From assembly GCA_051004815.1 (NCBI GenBank), contig JBPCJY010000117.1, forward strand, positions 1-27,723: DNA of 27,723 nt, read 5' to 3'. Source of the DNA: JBBQXY01 sp051004815 (GTDB lineage: Bacteria > Chloroflexota > Ktedonobacteria > Ktedonobacterales > Ktedonobacteraceae). Below are positions 17,869 through 26,775 of the stretch, in pieces (position 1 is the stretch's first letter; each line of letters opens with the position of its first letter). Both the position numbers and the translations under genes were made by a program. The notes below the pieces were generated by a model. The model saw only the letters and a program-made list of their open reading frames with translations, was not told the origin of the DNA and searched no databases.

Positions 17869-20800
17869 GTACAAGTACTGCTTTTCTGGAATTAAACGAA
17901 TCCGATATAACACAGGCCCTCTGTGATGTACTCGTCCCTCGACTAAAAAAGTCTATCCTCTCACATGCGCCAGGGCATTGTATGCGCGTGACGAACCTTG
18001 ACCTTGACCTTATGGTCTCACTTAGCCGTGTACTCCACATTGAGTGTCCTGATGCTCAAATATACATTTTGAAAGAAAATGGCGATACCTCATATACAAG
18101 TGAATCGCGCCTGTTCATCTCCTCGACTAAACTCGTCGAGTTACGTAATCCACTCCCTAATGGGGAACTGCGCCCGCCGCTACTCGTCTTCCTGCCAGCA
18201 AATCTACAAGCGAGTGCCGAAGATTCATTTGGTATTGCAACCTTTGAAGACATTCCTGTCAGCGATGTTTATACCAATTTGCGAGAACAATTGCTACTAG
18301 AGGTTCCACCTCCTTTGCAGGGGTATATTACTGAACTCCTTGATATCCCTCAGAATGAGTGGTGGCCTTGGGCCGATCAGGTTGCACAAGTGCGCTTCCT
18401 GCTGACAACAGTGAAAAATAAAGTTGATGGGGAGTCTCTAGGAGCATCATTATATGAACTGGGCCTCGTGCCAGATCTGCGCCTCTTCGATGATCCGGCG
18501 TTGATGCAAATTCGTATCCGTAGGAATCTAGAAGCGGTGCGCAAGCTGACCTATTCTGATGCCTCAATTCGTGGACGTGTGCTAGAACTTGGCTTGAGTG
18601 AAAAGGTGCTACAACAGCGACTTATTCTCTTTCTCACTGAGGTAGGTGTCGTTGATCCACATGTCTGGACCCGTCAAATTATTATTAATAAAGTCAATAT
18701 AGCGAACTCTTTTGATAAGTGGCAGTTTATTGACGAGATGAATAGCGATAAAATTGCGCTTCAGGTGGTAAATCTCGCGCTTCGACCGGTCGGCGAGCAA
18801 GAGGAAGACAAGCAGGTAGAAGATCTAAGCGGACAAAAGGTCCTCAACCCCAACCTACAAACGAAGTTTAATATTGTATTCAACGTTGACCCTCATCCTA
18901 CCCGTGTTACTAGCCTGGATCATTTTACAGTCCAAATACTAACGAAAGATAATGAGCCAGTTGGTGGGGCGAAGCGCGTCAAAACATGGACAACTAAGAA
19001 AACCGAAAAAACCGTATCTCTGGATAAGCTCAATAAACTCGACTTTGAAGATGGGTGGCACTTTGTGCGTGTCCTTCCTTGGACAAAAGATGATGAACCT
19101 ATCCCACTGGAAGAGCCGTCTCGCGATTTGCATGATAATCGCGTCAAGCCCAATGAAAGCGAGCCGTTTTATGTCCTCCGTGAAGGCGAAATTGTTGATC
19201 CTCCACCAAGGGCAGTTCCACAAGAGTCTAGTTTTGAACACGCGAAAATTCGCACCCAGTTTAAAGAGTTAAAGGAGCAGCGTGACCCAGATTTATCAAA
19301 AAAGATGCAAATAGAATGGATTGATAAGGCCAGTAAGAGTCGCCATTCACAACAAGAGACAATCGAAGTGCGCTTTGAGCATGGAAGCAGATTTCATATC
19401 CCTATTTCTCGCCATCTTAAAACTCTGGAACGGGCAATTCTCACTGAACCACATGGCGCAATGCACTGGTCCTGGCACGTTAGCATGAGAGCAACGCACA
19501 ATGATGGCCCTATTGCTGATAGTACATCATGGCCTAAATCAGCAGCGGTTGAGAGCTTTCTGGATGCGAGAACAAACTACTTTGAGGCAATTTGCTCTTG
19601 CTTGCCAGGACGAGAAACGATTATACAAACCATTGATCTCGTTCAAGTATATAATCAGAGTATTGAGTACGCCGAGGCTTATCGAGACTTGCTAACTGAT
19701 CTGGCTCGAAAAATTGAACAGAGCCGGGGGGCAGATCAGCAAAAGGCTATTCTTGCCTTGCGAACCATCATAGCTATAGATACTGTACGCATCACTTTGA
19801 CAGACTTTCGGGGGCGTACAAAGGAAGCCGTATTAGTAGGACCAACGCACCCATTACGCGCACTCTGGTTTACTACTTGGTCAAATGTCGCTCAACAGTG
19901 GCTTCAAGCGACAAAGGATTGCCCAGAGTATATTGAACCAGTTCGTGATGGGCTACTCCATAGCCTTGTACCACTAAATATTCCAGCAACGCTACCTAAT
20001 ACCGATGGCAGAATCTTTATCATGGTTGACAACATCAACCCGTTCTGGTCATTGTATGCACCTTCGATGGAGGAAGACACGCGTGGACTACTAGGTGAGG
20101 TCTGCGCCATCCTTGGTCTTCCAGAACCTGCTATTGGTGGAGAGACGATCTCTGTAGATAGTATAGCAGCACGTATCGCGCGCTATTTAGTGCAACATCC
20201 CTACATTCGGACACTCATCATCAATGCCTTCAATCCTGGTAGAGCAGAGGTTTTGGCACGAGCATTGGTTCACTTACAAAAACAAGAGGCATTCTCGTTT
20301 CTACATTACGATGTGCGTCTATTTGTCCCTGATCCTGCTGCGCCATACGTGGGAGAGGCAATAGAGGCTCTCCTTGCTCCAGGCTCAGGCATGAGTACAG
20401 AAGCAATGGATATCTTTTCTACCCCTGGTAATAGTCATCTCTTCCCCAAACTGAGTCTTGCTATTCATTCCCTTGATGACTTTTACCACAAGCCACATGC
20501 ACATCGCTCACATCTGACTATGCTTTTTGATCTATTTCCTGCTGAAGAAGTGGAAGCAGGACAAGCCTTTAGTAAGTTAGAGACTATGCCCTTGTATGGG
20601 CTAATCCAGGATTTCACGACACGTTTCCAAGATAGCGAAGCTGGTACCTTCTGGCAACGCCAACCACAACATGGGCAGGCACATGCCCTTCAAGGGGCAG
20701 AAGCGTCGGTGGAGCTACTAGCAGATGTATCAAATCTGCTCTCAGGAATGGTTGCAACAATAGCGACAGGAAATGCAGCTTTCGAGCTACGCCCTATTAT

Positions 20801-23366
20801 CACAATGAGCTTAACGACAGCACAACGTGAACTCATTCACTATGTACATGAGGTGAGTGACTGGGTCTTAACAATCGATCGCAATATAGGAATTGAATTT
20901 TTCGACCACGGCTGGCAAGATGAGCGTCCTGAATATCTTATTGACTATATTCCGGGTAGCTCAACTGGTTCTGGTCATCGGTTGATTACTACTTCGCGTG
21001 TATTGTTGGAACTGAAATCAACATTGCAACCAGTACTGACACGACATCTTCTCACCTCTGGAAACCGTGAAACATCGCTCATTCTTAACCAGTTACGCGC
21101 CCTCTCTGGTCGTTTAGCCCTCAAGCTGATTTCATCATCAACACATCAGACTGAAGCGCTTGGACTTGCCTTGACACGCCTCTTTTTACTTCAGCAAGGT
21201 GCATTATCAAATCAGATTATTCTTCCACTCGATACGCATTTGGACCTTTTTTACTCGGCGAAGCGTGCTAGTGAAGAGATTGGTGAGGCCGTAACGCTAC
21301 AACGTACAGATCTGGCTCTCTTTGATTTGGATGCTACTACACGCACGATTCGCTGTAATCTTGTTGAGGTCAAATGTTACTCTGACGTAGGAAGTGTGAG
21401 GATGTATTCTCAACTTAAAGACAACATCGCCGAACAGCTTGATAAAAGCCAGGAGGTGTTACGTTATCATTTCGATCCACACTTGAAGCGACCAGATCGC
21501 CCAGATCGCCTTTTGAAGACACGGGAATTCGCAATACTCCTCGCATTCTACTTGGGCCGTTCGCAACGCTACAAATTGATGCGGAAGGATGTCGATACTG
21601 AGGCTCAGTTCTTCCTGGCGACCCTTGAAAATGGATACACGCTTCACTTTACACTTAGTGCGCTTATCTTTGACTTTGAAAAAATGGGGACAGAGCTTGT
21701 CGATACTGAGCGCGGCATCAAGTTCTATCGCATTGGTAAAGATCAGATAGACGCGCTCATTGCTGATTATTCGTCTCGGTCTTTTTCAGATGAGATGGGA
21801 AAGGCACCTATCTCCAGTTCCAGTTCCTCACTTCCATCAGCCTCCTTTCTTGCTCCTGAGCGCGATCATTCGGTTCCTTGGGAACGCGAAGAATATCGCG
21901 AGCCTGATAACGAAGAACTTATAGAGGCGCAGGCTACTATTCCACTGCCCCACGATCAATCTGAATCAGTAGGCGATAATATGCCAGCGAATGATGTAGA
22001 AATGCTAACTCAAAATGCTGCTATACCTCTTCATGACTTAGAACAAAAGGGTATGGTGAGAGAAGAAAGTATAGTATATCAAAGCAATCGCAGCAAAGAT
22101 ATTGAACAGGAACAGCTTGTTCCCGAAGCAAAGACACAAACAAAGAACGCTCCAGTCTATGATGTAATGTTAGGGGTGCAAGGTTCTACTCCGCAATATG
22201 GCATCTTTGGAGAAATCGCTGGCAGGAAAATCGCGCTCGATCTCAATCAGACGCACACGATCAGCCTCTTCGGTGTGCAGGGTAGTGGAAAAAGTTATAC
22301 ACTTGGCAGTATCGTAGAGATGGCATGTCTCCCTATTCCATCCATCAGTGTTCTCCCTAGTCCACTGGCAACAGTTATATTCCACTATAGCCCGACACAG
22401 GACTATAAGCCAGAATTTACCTCGATGGTTGCTCCAAACTCGGATACTAATCAAATCGCTCAGCTACGCGAACGCTATGGAGCAGTACCACAAGCATTAA
22501 AAGATATGGTCTTGCTTGTACCATCCGCTAAAGTAGAGGAGCGTAAAATTGAGTATCCAGGTATTGAAGTACTACCTATTACCTTTGCTGCCACCGAATT
22601 AAAGGCTGTTCATTGGAGATTTCTTATGAATGCTGTTGGTAGTCAGAGCATGTATATCCGGCAGATCAACCTCATTATGAAGAAATTGCGCGATAAACTT
22701 ACCTTAGAGACCCTGCTGCAGGAGGTTGAGAACTCTTCTATGTCAGAACATCTCAAAGATCTGGCACAATTACGCCTGCAATTTGCCGCCGAATACGTTG
22801 ACGATAACAGGAGATTGACCGACGTTATTCGTCCTGGACGCCTTATTATTGTCGATATACGAGATGAATTTATCGAAAAAGATGAGGCATTAGGCTTGTT
22901 TGTAGTGTTACTACAAATCTTCTCAGAGGCAATCTATCAAGGAAAAACATTTAATAAACTAGTAGTCTTCGACGAAGCGCATAAGTACATGGAGAATCAA
23001 GACCTTGTTTCTGGTCTGATAGAGGTAGTGCGTGAGATGCGCCACAAGGGAACAAGCATTATGGTCGCATCTCAAGATCCCCCTTCTGTACCAATATCGT
23101 TGATAGAACTATCATCACAGATAATATTGCATAGATGTAATTCACCTGCATGGTTGAAACATATTCAAAAAGCGAACTCATCGCTCAATAGCCTTACGCC
23201 TGAGAAGATGAGCCATCTTGGTTCTGGAGAAGCCTATGTGTGGTCCGCAAAAGCAACAGATGATGGCTTTACCAGGGGCGCAATTAAGATGAAATGTCGT
23301 CCAAGAGTCACGCAACATGGTGGCGATACAAAAACAGCAGTTAATAAAGCAGGGAATGACATATAG
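17865..23366 (+). CDS. mad8: PD-(D/E)XK-like and HerA-like ATPase giant, MAD8/DptH-like
   Basis: A very large protein of 1833 residues. The C-terminal part is a HerA/DUF87-type hexameric ATPase. Its Walker A is GVQGSGKS from residue 1470, its Walker B-like KLVVFDEAH has Asp1703, and ASQDPPSV follows in a sensor-like position. Before it, Asp1149 (TDLALFDLD) and Glu1168-x-Lys1170 (LVEVKCY) form a PD-(D/E)XK nuclease signature. A low-complexity, Ser-then-acidic linker (about 1305-1430) separates the two. A GPTHPLRALW segment at 659 recalls DptH, the HerA-like protein of phosphorothioation-dependent restriction. The remaining N-terminal kilobase-scale region is unassigned. GGAAGG precedes the ATG, which overlaps the upstream stop (ATGA). 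In MADS this is the MAD8 position. It is my best candidate for the DNA-cleaving or translocating effector. Confidence 0.78.
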   Translation: MSTSTAFLELNESDITQALCDVLVPRLKKSILSHAPGHCMRVTNLDLDLMVSLSRVLHIECPDAQIYILKENGDTSYTSESRLFISSTKLVELRNPLPNGELRPPLLVFLPANLQASAEDSFGIATFEDIPVSDVYTNLREQLLLEVPPPLQGYITELLDIPQNEWWPWADQVAQVRFLLTTVKNKVDGESLGASLYELGLVPDLRLFDDPALMQIRIRRNLEAVRKLTYSDASIRGRVLELGLSEKVLQQRLILFLTEVGVVDPHVWTRQIIINKVNIANSFDKWQFIDEMNSDKIALQVVNLALRPVGEQEEDKQVEDLSGQKVLNPNLQTKFNIVFNVDPHPTRVTSLDHFTVQILTKDNEPVGGAKRVKTWTTKKTEKTVSLDKLNKLDFEDGWHFVRVLPWTKDDEPIPLEEPSRDLHDNRVKPNESEPFYVLREGEIVDPPPRAVPQESSFEHAKIRTQFKELKEQRDPDLSKKMQIEWIDKASKSRHSQQETIEVRFEHGSRFHIPISRHLKTLERAILTEPHGAMHWSWHVSMRATHNDGPIADSTSWPKSAAVESFLDARTNYFEAICSCLPGRETIIQTIDLVQVYNQSIEYAEAYRDLLTDLARKIEQSRGADQQKAILALRTIIAIDTVRITLTDFRGRTKEAVLVGPTHPLRALWFTTWSNVAQQWLQATKDCPEYIEPVRDGLLHSLVPLNIPATLPNTDGRIFIMVDNINPFWSLYAPSMEEDTRGLLGEVCAILGLPEPAIGGETISVDSIAARIARYLVQHPYIRTLIINAFNPGRAEVLARALVHLQKQEAFSFLHYDVRLFVPDPAAPYVGEAIEALLAPGSGMSTEAMDIFSTPGNSHLFPKLSLAIHSLDDFYHKPHAHRSHLTMLFDLFPAEEVEAGQAFSKLETMPLYGLIQDFTTRFQDSEAGTFWQRQPQHGQAHALQGAEASVELLADVSNLLSGMVATIATGNAAFELRPIITMSLTTAQRELIHYVHEVSDWVLTIDRNIGIEFFDHGWQDERPEYLIDYIPGSSTGSGHRLITTSRVLLELKSTLQPVLTRHLLTSGNRETSLILNQLRALSGRLALKLISSSTHQTEALGLALTRLFLLQQGALSNQIILPLDTHLDLFYSAKRASEEIGEAVTLQRTDLALFDLDATTRTIRCNLVEVKCYSDVGSVRMYSQLKDNIAEQLDKSQEVLRYHFDPHLKRPDRPDRLLKTREFAILLAFYLGRSQRYKLMRKDVDTEAQFFLATLENGYTLHFTLSALIFDFEKMGTELVDTERGIKFYRIGKDQIDALIADYSSRSFSDEMGKAPISSSSSSLPSASFLAPERDHSVPWEREEYREPDNEELIEAQATIPLPHDQSESVGDNMPANDVEMLTQNAAIPLHDLEQKGMVREESIVYQSNRSKDIEQEQLVPEAKTQTKNAPVYDVMLGVQGSTPQYGIFGEIAGRKIALDLNQTHTISLFGVQGSGKSYTLGSIVEMACLPIPSISVLPSPLATVIFHYSPTQDYKPEFTSMVAPNSDTNQIAQLRERYGAVPQALKDMVLLVPSAKVEERKIEYPGIEVLPITFAATELKAVHWRFLMNAVGSQSMYIRQINLIMKKLRDKLTLETLLQEVENSSMSEHLKDLAQLRLQFAAEYVDDNRRLTDVIRPGRLIIVDIRDEFIEKDEALGLFVVLLQIFSEAIYQGKTFNKLVVFDEAHKYMENQDLVSGLIEVVREMRHKGTSIMVASQDPPSVPISLIELSSQIILHRCNSPAWLKHIQKANSSLNSLTPEKMSHLGSGEAYVWSAKATDDGFTRGAIKMKCRPRVTQHGGDTKTAVNKAGNDI

Positions 23367-23410
23367 ATATAAAGAGTCAGTTCAATCCTTACCAAGGATA
23401 CAAACTTTCG

Positions 23411-24265
23411 ATGAGGGTACCTGAGCAGAAGTGTAAAGCGAAGAGAAATATGGCAAGAAAATCAAAGCAATCCAAACAAAAGAAAAAGGTAACGCCTAAT
23501 CCATCCCAGGCCGACAGACTGTTCGACCTTATTGGTCATCAGATCTTTCAGGGGAATTATACTGAGGCGGTTATGAACTGCGAACGGCTGTTGAACTACC
23601 TTCCTCCACATGCTTCAATGCGTGCAGATGTGTTGGATCAGATGGGAACTGCGCTGGCTATGCTGCAAAACTTTTCGCAAAGCTATGCAGCCTATACAGA
23701 GGCACTGACCTTAAACCCTACAAATGCCGAGCTATGGTTCAATCATGGCATGGCTAGTCGGTTCACCTCGCGCTTTGGGAGATCGCTTCGCGATTATGAA
23801 CGTGCGAAAGAACTGAATATCAAGCCTGAACTGGCAAAGAAGCTCGAAGGAGAACTGAAGTTCGCCCGTGAGTTGGCTGAGAAAACACTGCAACTGCGCG
23901 GTCCAGACTTCACCCTGGACCAACTGATTGAGCAGGAAAGCCTCTTCCAGAACGGCTTACAATTGATGGAAGCCGGTCAATGGCAGGAGGCTGCGCAAGC
24001 TTTCCAGGCATCTATTACCATGGGCGATTGCTTACCACAGCCCTGGGGCAACCTTGGCATATCCTTGATGATGCAGGAGCGCTACGACGAGGCGGAGGCA
24101 GCATTGAAGCACGCACTGGTGATGGATCCACAATACACGCTTGCTAAAAGCAATCTGGCCGCGCTTCCTGAAATCCGCCGAACAGGCCCTCCAGCAAGGA
24201 TTGATATACGAGATCCATTCAAGAGTAGCAAGCTCAAACAATCAATAACTTTTCTCAAGGAGTAG
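23411..24265 (+). CDS. TPR-repeat protein
   Basis: A 284-residue protein that begins with a Lys/Ser-rich basic tail. It then carries about four tetratricopeptide repeats in two blocks, roughly residues 35-125 and 170-245. An example is the GNLGISLMMQERYDEAEAAL unit. Proteins like this mediate protein-protein contacts and have no catalytic motif. It starts 44 bases after the HerA-like gene with no evident terminator between, so it may be transcribed with the defence operon. It is not part of the MADS set I know. The start may instead be the in-frame ATG at 23450. The first ATG has AAGGA twelve bases upstream and the second only a weak purine run. The gene ends eight bases from the end of the convergent neighbour. 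Confidence 0.75.
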   Translation: MRVPEQKCKAKRNMARKSKQSKQKKKVTPNPSQADRLFDLIGHQIFQGNYTEAVMNCERLLNYLPPHASMRADVLDQMGTALAMLQNFSQSYAAYTEALTLNPTNAELWFNHGMASRFTSRFGRSLRDYERAKELNIKPELAKKLEGELKFARELAEKTLQLRGPDFTLDQLIEQESLFQNGLQLMEAGQWQEAAQAFQASITMGDCLPQPWGNLGISLMMQERYDEAEAALKHALVMDPQYTLAKSNLAALPEIRRTGPPARIDIRDPFKSSKLKQSITFLKE

Positions 24266-24273
24266 AGTAGCGA

Positions 24274-25266
24274 TTACAGCGCACCAATCACCCGCGTCAA
24301 CATCTCTCGCTCGCGTGCCTCGTCCGCGACCGGCACCATCATCAGCAGGAGTTCGTCCAGCCCGCTCGCAATCAGCTCGCGCAAACGCCTTTCCACCTGC
24401 GCCTCGTTTCCTGCAACCACCAACGCCTTGACAAGCGCATCGGTACCACTTCCATCAGCAGCAATAGGAAAGCCAGCCGCAGCAAACATAGAAGCATAAA
24501 ATGGTGCTTTCGTATAGAACGAGATACGTGGCATCGCCGCCGCTTGCGTAGCTGCTTCATCGGTACTCATTGCCACCGGGATATGCGCGACAAGCGGTGG
24601 CACAGAACGATGGTGTGCCTGCGCCCCTGCCCGTAGCGCAGGCACAGCAGTATCGAGTAGATAGGGAACCGGGCAGACCCACGAAATCGCGCCATCCGCA
24701 ATTTCACCGGCCAGACGAAATGCCTTCTCGCCCAATGCCGAAATGAGCAAAGGAATCTGTGCCGGACGTGGGATAGAAGTAGCCACCTTGAAAAAAGTCC
24801 CTTGATGATCAACATGTCCCTCCCATAACACCTGACGCATCACCTCAACATATTCGCGCAAATACGCCAGCGGCGACGGCATCGCGAGTCCATACATATT
24901 TTCCATCACATGGCGGTGACTTGTCCCTACCCCCAATCGCAAGCGTCCCGGCGCAAGAGCATTGATAGTAGCCGCTTGCTGCGCCATCACGAGTGGATGA
25001 CGTGGGTAGATCGGCACAATCGAAGTCCCTAACCGTATACGCGTTGTTTGCGCCGCCGCCGCGGCAAAGAGCGTCAGCGTATCCAACATGCCCGCCGATT
25101 GCGTCATCCAGACTTGTTGCACACCGGCATCTTCTGCCTCCCGTATCCTGCTGATCGTAGTAGCCACATCTGCTGCCTGTATTGCCAGCCCAACGCGCTC
25201 GCGTATCGGCAATTGAGAAACATCCGAAGACGTGAGCATTGAGCGAACATTTTCTTCCTGAGACAT
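24274..25266 (-). CDS. LLM-class F420/FMN-dependent oxidoreductase
   Basis: A luciferase-like monooxygenase family protein of 330 residues, the normal size for F420-dependent oxidoreductases. Features typical of the family are the ISRIREAEDAGVQQVWMTQS segment, the strand TTRIRLGTSIVPIYPRHP, the LRLGVGTSHRHVMENMYG motif and IPLLISALGEKAFRLAGEIA. A TIM-barrel flavin or F420 binder is expected. The substrate cannot be read. Sequence families alone do not settle F420 versus FMN, but many close relatives in Actinobacteria and Chloroflexota use F420. The ATG at 25266 has AAGGAA about six bases upstream on its strand. The gene faces the defence operon tail to tail and is probably unrelated to it. 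Confidence 0.88.
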   Translation of the reverse strand: MSQEENVRSMLTSSDVSQLPIRERVGLAIQAADVATTISRIREAEDAGVQQVWMTQSAGMLDTLTLFAAAAAQTTRIRLGTSIVPIYPRHPLVMAQQAATINALAPGRLRLGVGTSHRHVMENMYGLAMPSPLAYLREYVEVMRQVLWEGHVDHQGTFFKVATSIPRPAQIPLLISALGEKAFRLAGEIADGAISWVCPVPYLLDTAVPALRAGAQAHHRSVPPLVAHIPVAMSTDEAATQAAAMPRISFYTKAPFYASMFAAAGFPIAADGSGTDALVKALVVAGNEAQVERRLRELIASGLDELLLMMVPVADEAREREMLTRVIGAL

Positions 25267-25301
25267 AACGCTTTCCTTTCCGCCCTTCTTTCATTTGCAA
25301 G

Positions 25302-25330
25302 CATCTACATAGCATAAGCGAAGAGTTCAA
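25302..25330 (-). promoter_or_regulatory. Weak candidate promoter of the oxidoreductase gene
   Basis: Read on the minus strand, TTGAAC (25325-25330) and TAGATG (25302-25307) are 17 bases apart, about 35 bases upstream of the start codon. The -35 box is good and the -10 box is poor. Confidence 0.25.
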
Positions 25331-25350
25331 ATCCATAAATACTACCCCTC

Positions 25351-25502
25351 CTGGTGATTACCCAGAAGTTGGCCAGAGATTCTTCGCTGTGCTCAGAATG
25401 ACAGGACTTCCGGGTGTCATTCTGAGCGCAGCGAAGAATCTGTCGTGCGCCTTCGACCAGCAGACCCGACTCATGCCACCTTCATGTATGGGTCATCACC
25501 AG
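25351..25502. repeat. Nested inverted-repeat element (MITE/REP-like)
   Basis: The outer arms CTGGTGATTACCCA (25351-25364) and TGGGTCATCACCAG (25489-25502) are inverted repeats with one mismatch. Inside, 25375-25404 and 25414-25443 pair as a roughly 30-bp imperfect stem around a short loop, with the core TCATTCTGAGCGCAGCGAAG at 25418-25437. The left half is also a reverse-complement copy of bases 1-50. No transposase is encoded. A short non-autonomous mobile element or a REP-like family fits. Confidence 0.7.
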
Positions 25503-25663
25503 TACCCCTCATCACATAGCATTGTATCACCCTACTGACTGCGCCGACGCCAATTCCACAGCAGAGGGTTTACCACCAATCCATTTCATATAAGCCACAT
25601 CCAAGGCACAGGTTTCAATGTCGCTCATAAAACATACCTCGCTTCTACCCTGAACGCCCTGTA

Positions 25664-25743
25664 GGGGCCGATTTATCGTGCCCACTGCCGCACCTTGCCT
25701 GCACCCTGTCTGGGGGACAGGTAATAGCAGGTAATAATCGGCC
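25664..25743. repeat. Imperfect inverted repeat
   Basis: GGGGCCGATTTAT (25664-25676) is mirrored by ATAATCGGCCC (25733-25743) with one base missing. A small GTCTGGGGGACAG-type hairpin lies between them, near 25708-25720. It resembles the short GGGGCGA...TCGCCCC palindromic repeats seen in many Chloroflexota and cyanobacteria. Whether it is a member of such a family cannot be told here. Confidence 0.45.
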
Positions 25744-25869
25744 CGTCCTGTTGCGTGCTACATCCTTCAGCCGAGGCGTAGCCCCACTCCATCATTAGCT
25801 TACCGTTTCCCATCACCCTAAAAAGAATAGACCAGTGAAGAACATTCTGGAGGAGAAGGAAAGACACCC

Positions 25870-26661
25870 ATGCAAACAGCACCACCCGTTTTCCGTGCAG
25901 ACGCGACCCTGGCCGTTCATACGCGGGCCGTTGAAGATGCCATCCAGACCATGCATACCCATCTGCACGAAGTGCTGACCCTCGAAGACCTCGCCTCGGT
26001 GGCCTGCCTGAGCCCCTCCTATTTCACTCGCGTCTTTGGTCGTCTGGTTGGCATTCCACCGGGCGAATTTCTCTTAGCACTGCGCTTTCAAGCGGCCCGG
26101 CGGTTGCTGTTGACGACTCCGCTTAGCGTGACCGACATTTGCTTCGAAGTTGGTTATACCAGCCTTGGCTCGTTCACCAGCCGTTTCACGCACCTGGTTG
26201 GCCTGTCCCCACGCCTGTTACGCCAACGGGCGCAGTCATTCGAGCCGCTTCCGAGCACGCCCACCGAACCCTTTCCCACTGCACCCTCTGGCATGCCAGG
26301 GAACAACGTTCTGCTGGGCTGCATCAGTGCTCCCGCGACCTTCCGAGGTACGATCTATGTTGGCCTGTTCACCAGCCCCATTCCCCATGGTGTACCTGTC
26401 CGCTGTACCAAACTCGGCTCGCCTGGTTTGTATCTACTGCATGGCATGGCTGACGGCGTCTACCATCTCCGGGCTGCTGCTTTTCCCGTCGCCTCAGACC
26501 TCCACTCGTCTCTGCTGCCTGGTGAGAAAATGTTGCTCGGCAACAACGCGAGTCCACTGGTCATTCGCCATGGACAGGTGGTGTTCGGCGATCCCAATCT
26601 CATCCTGCACCCACCGCGTCTAACCGACCCACCTCTCGTAATAGGACTGCCCTTGCTGTGA
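25870..26661 (+). CDS. AraC-family transcriptional regulator with N-terminal HTH
   Basis: A 263-residue DNA-binding protein. The AraC-type double helix-turn-helix occupies about residues 20-120. It contains LTLEDLASVACLSPSYFTRVF and, in the second HTH, VTDICFEVGYTSLGSFTSRF followed by GLSPR. The HTH is at the N-terminus, while most family members carry it at the C-terminus. The remaining 130 residues, rich in Pro, Gly and hydrophobic strands, match no sensor domain I know. GGAGGAG at 25849-25855 and AAGGAAAG after it precede the ATG. Target genes and ligand are unknown. The nearest candidates are the divergent oxidoreductase and the gene itself. Confidence 0.85.
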   Translation: MQTAPPVFRADATLAVHTRAVEDAIQTMHTHLHEVLTLEDLASVACLSPSYFTRVFGRLVGIPPGEFLLALRFQAARRLLLTTPLSVTDICFEVGYTSLGSFTSRFTHLVGLSPRLLRQRAQSFEPLPSTPTEPFPTAPSGMPGNNVLLGCISAPATFRGTIYVGLFTSPIPHGVPVRCTKLGSPGLYLLHGMADGVYHLRAAAFPVASDLHSSLLPGEKMLLGNNASPLVIRHGQVVFGDPNLILHPPRLTDPPLVIGLPLL

Positions 26662-26724
26662 CTATACCTGCCAACAGCCATTCAAAAAGCAAGCTTTGAG
26701 AAATTTTGTTGTTGTTCCGTCTGC

Positions 26725-26730
26725 TATAAT
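26725..26730 (+). promoter_or_regulatory. Extended -10 promoter element
   Basis: TGCTATAAT (the TATAAT at 26725-26730) is an extended -10 sequence 45 bases before the start of the downstream gene. No clear -35 box is present, as is usual for extended -10 promoters. Confidence 0.5.
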
Positions 26731-26775
26731 GGTCAAGTGACCAGAAGGCACCCATAGCAGGAAATTGAACAGAGC

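Larger units (their letters stand above)
25267..25869. other. Repeat-rich intergenic region
   Basis: About 600 bases separate the divergent oxidoreductase and AraC genes. The only structure I find is the nested inverted-repeat element at 25351-25502, the looser inverted pair at 25664-25743 and the ribosome binding site before 25870. Open frames here are short, overlap the repeats and have no family likeness. Confidence 0.65.

Noticed and set aside
12074..23366. BREX type 2 (Pgl) or phosphorothioation (Dnd/Dpt) system
   Set aside because: The kinase resembles PglW and the giant ATPase resembles DptH. But no PglZ phosphatase, BrxC/PglY, DndA-E or DptF/G genes are present.
25267..25869. CRISPR array in the repeat-rich intergenic region
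   Set aside because: The repeats are few, inverted and unevenly spaced. No spacer pattern or cas gene is present.
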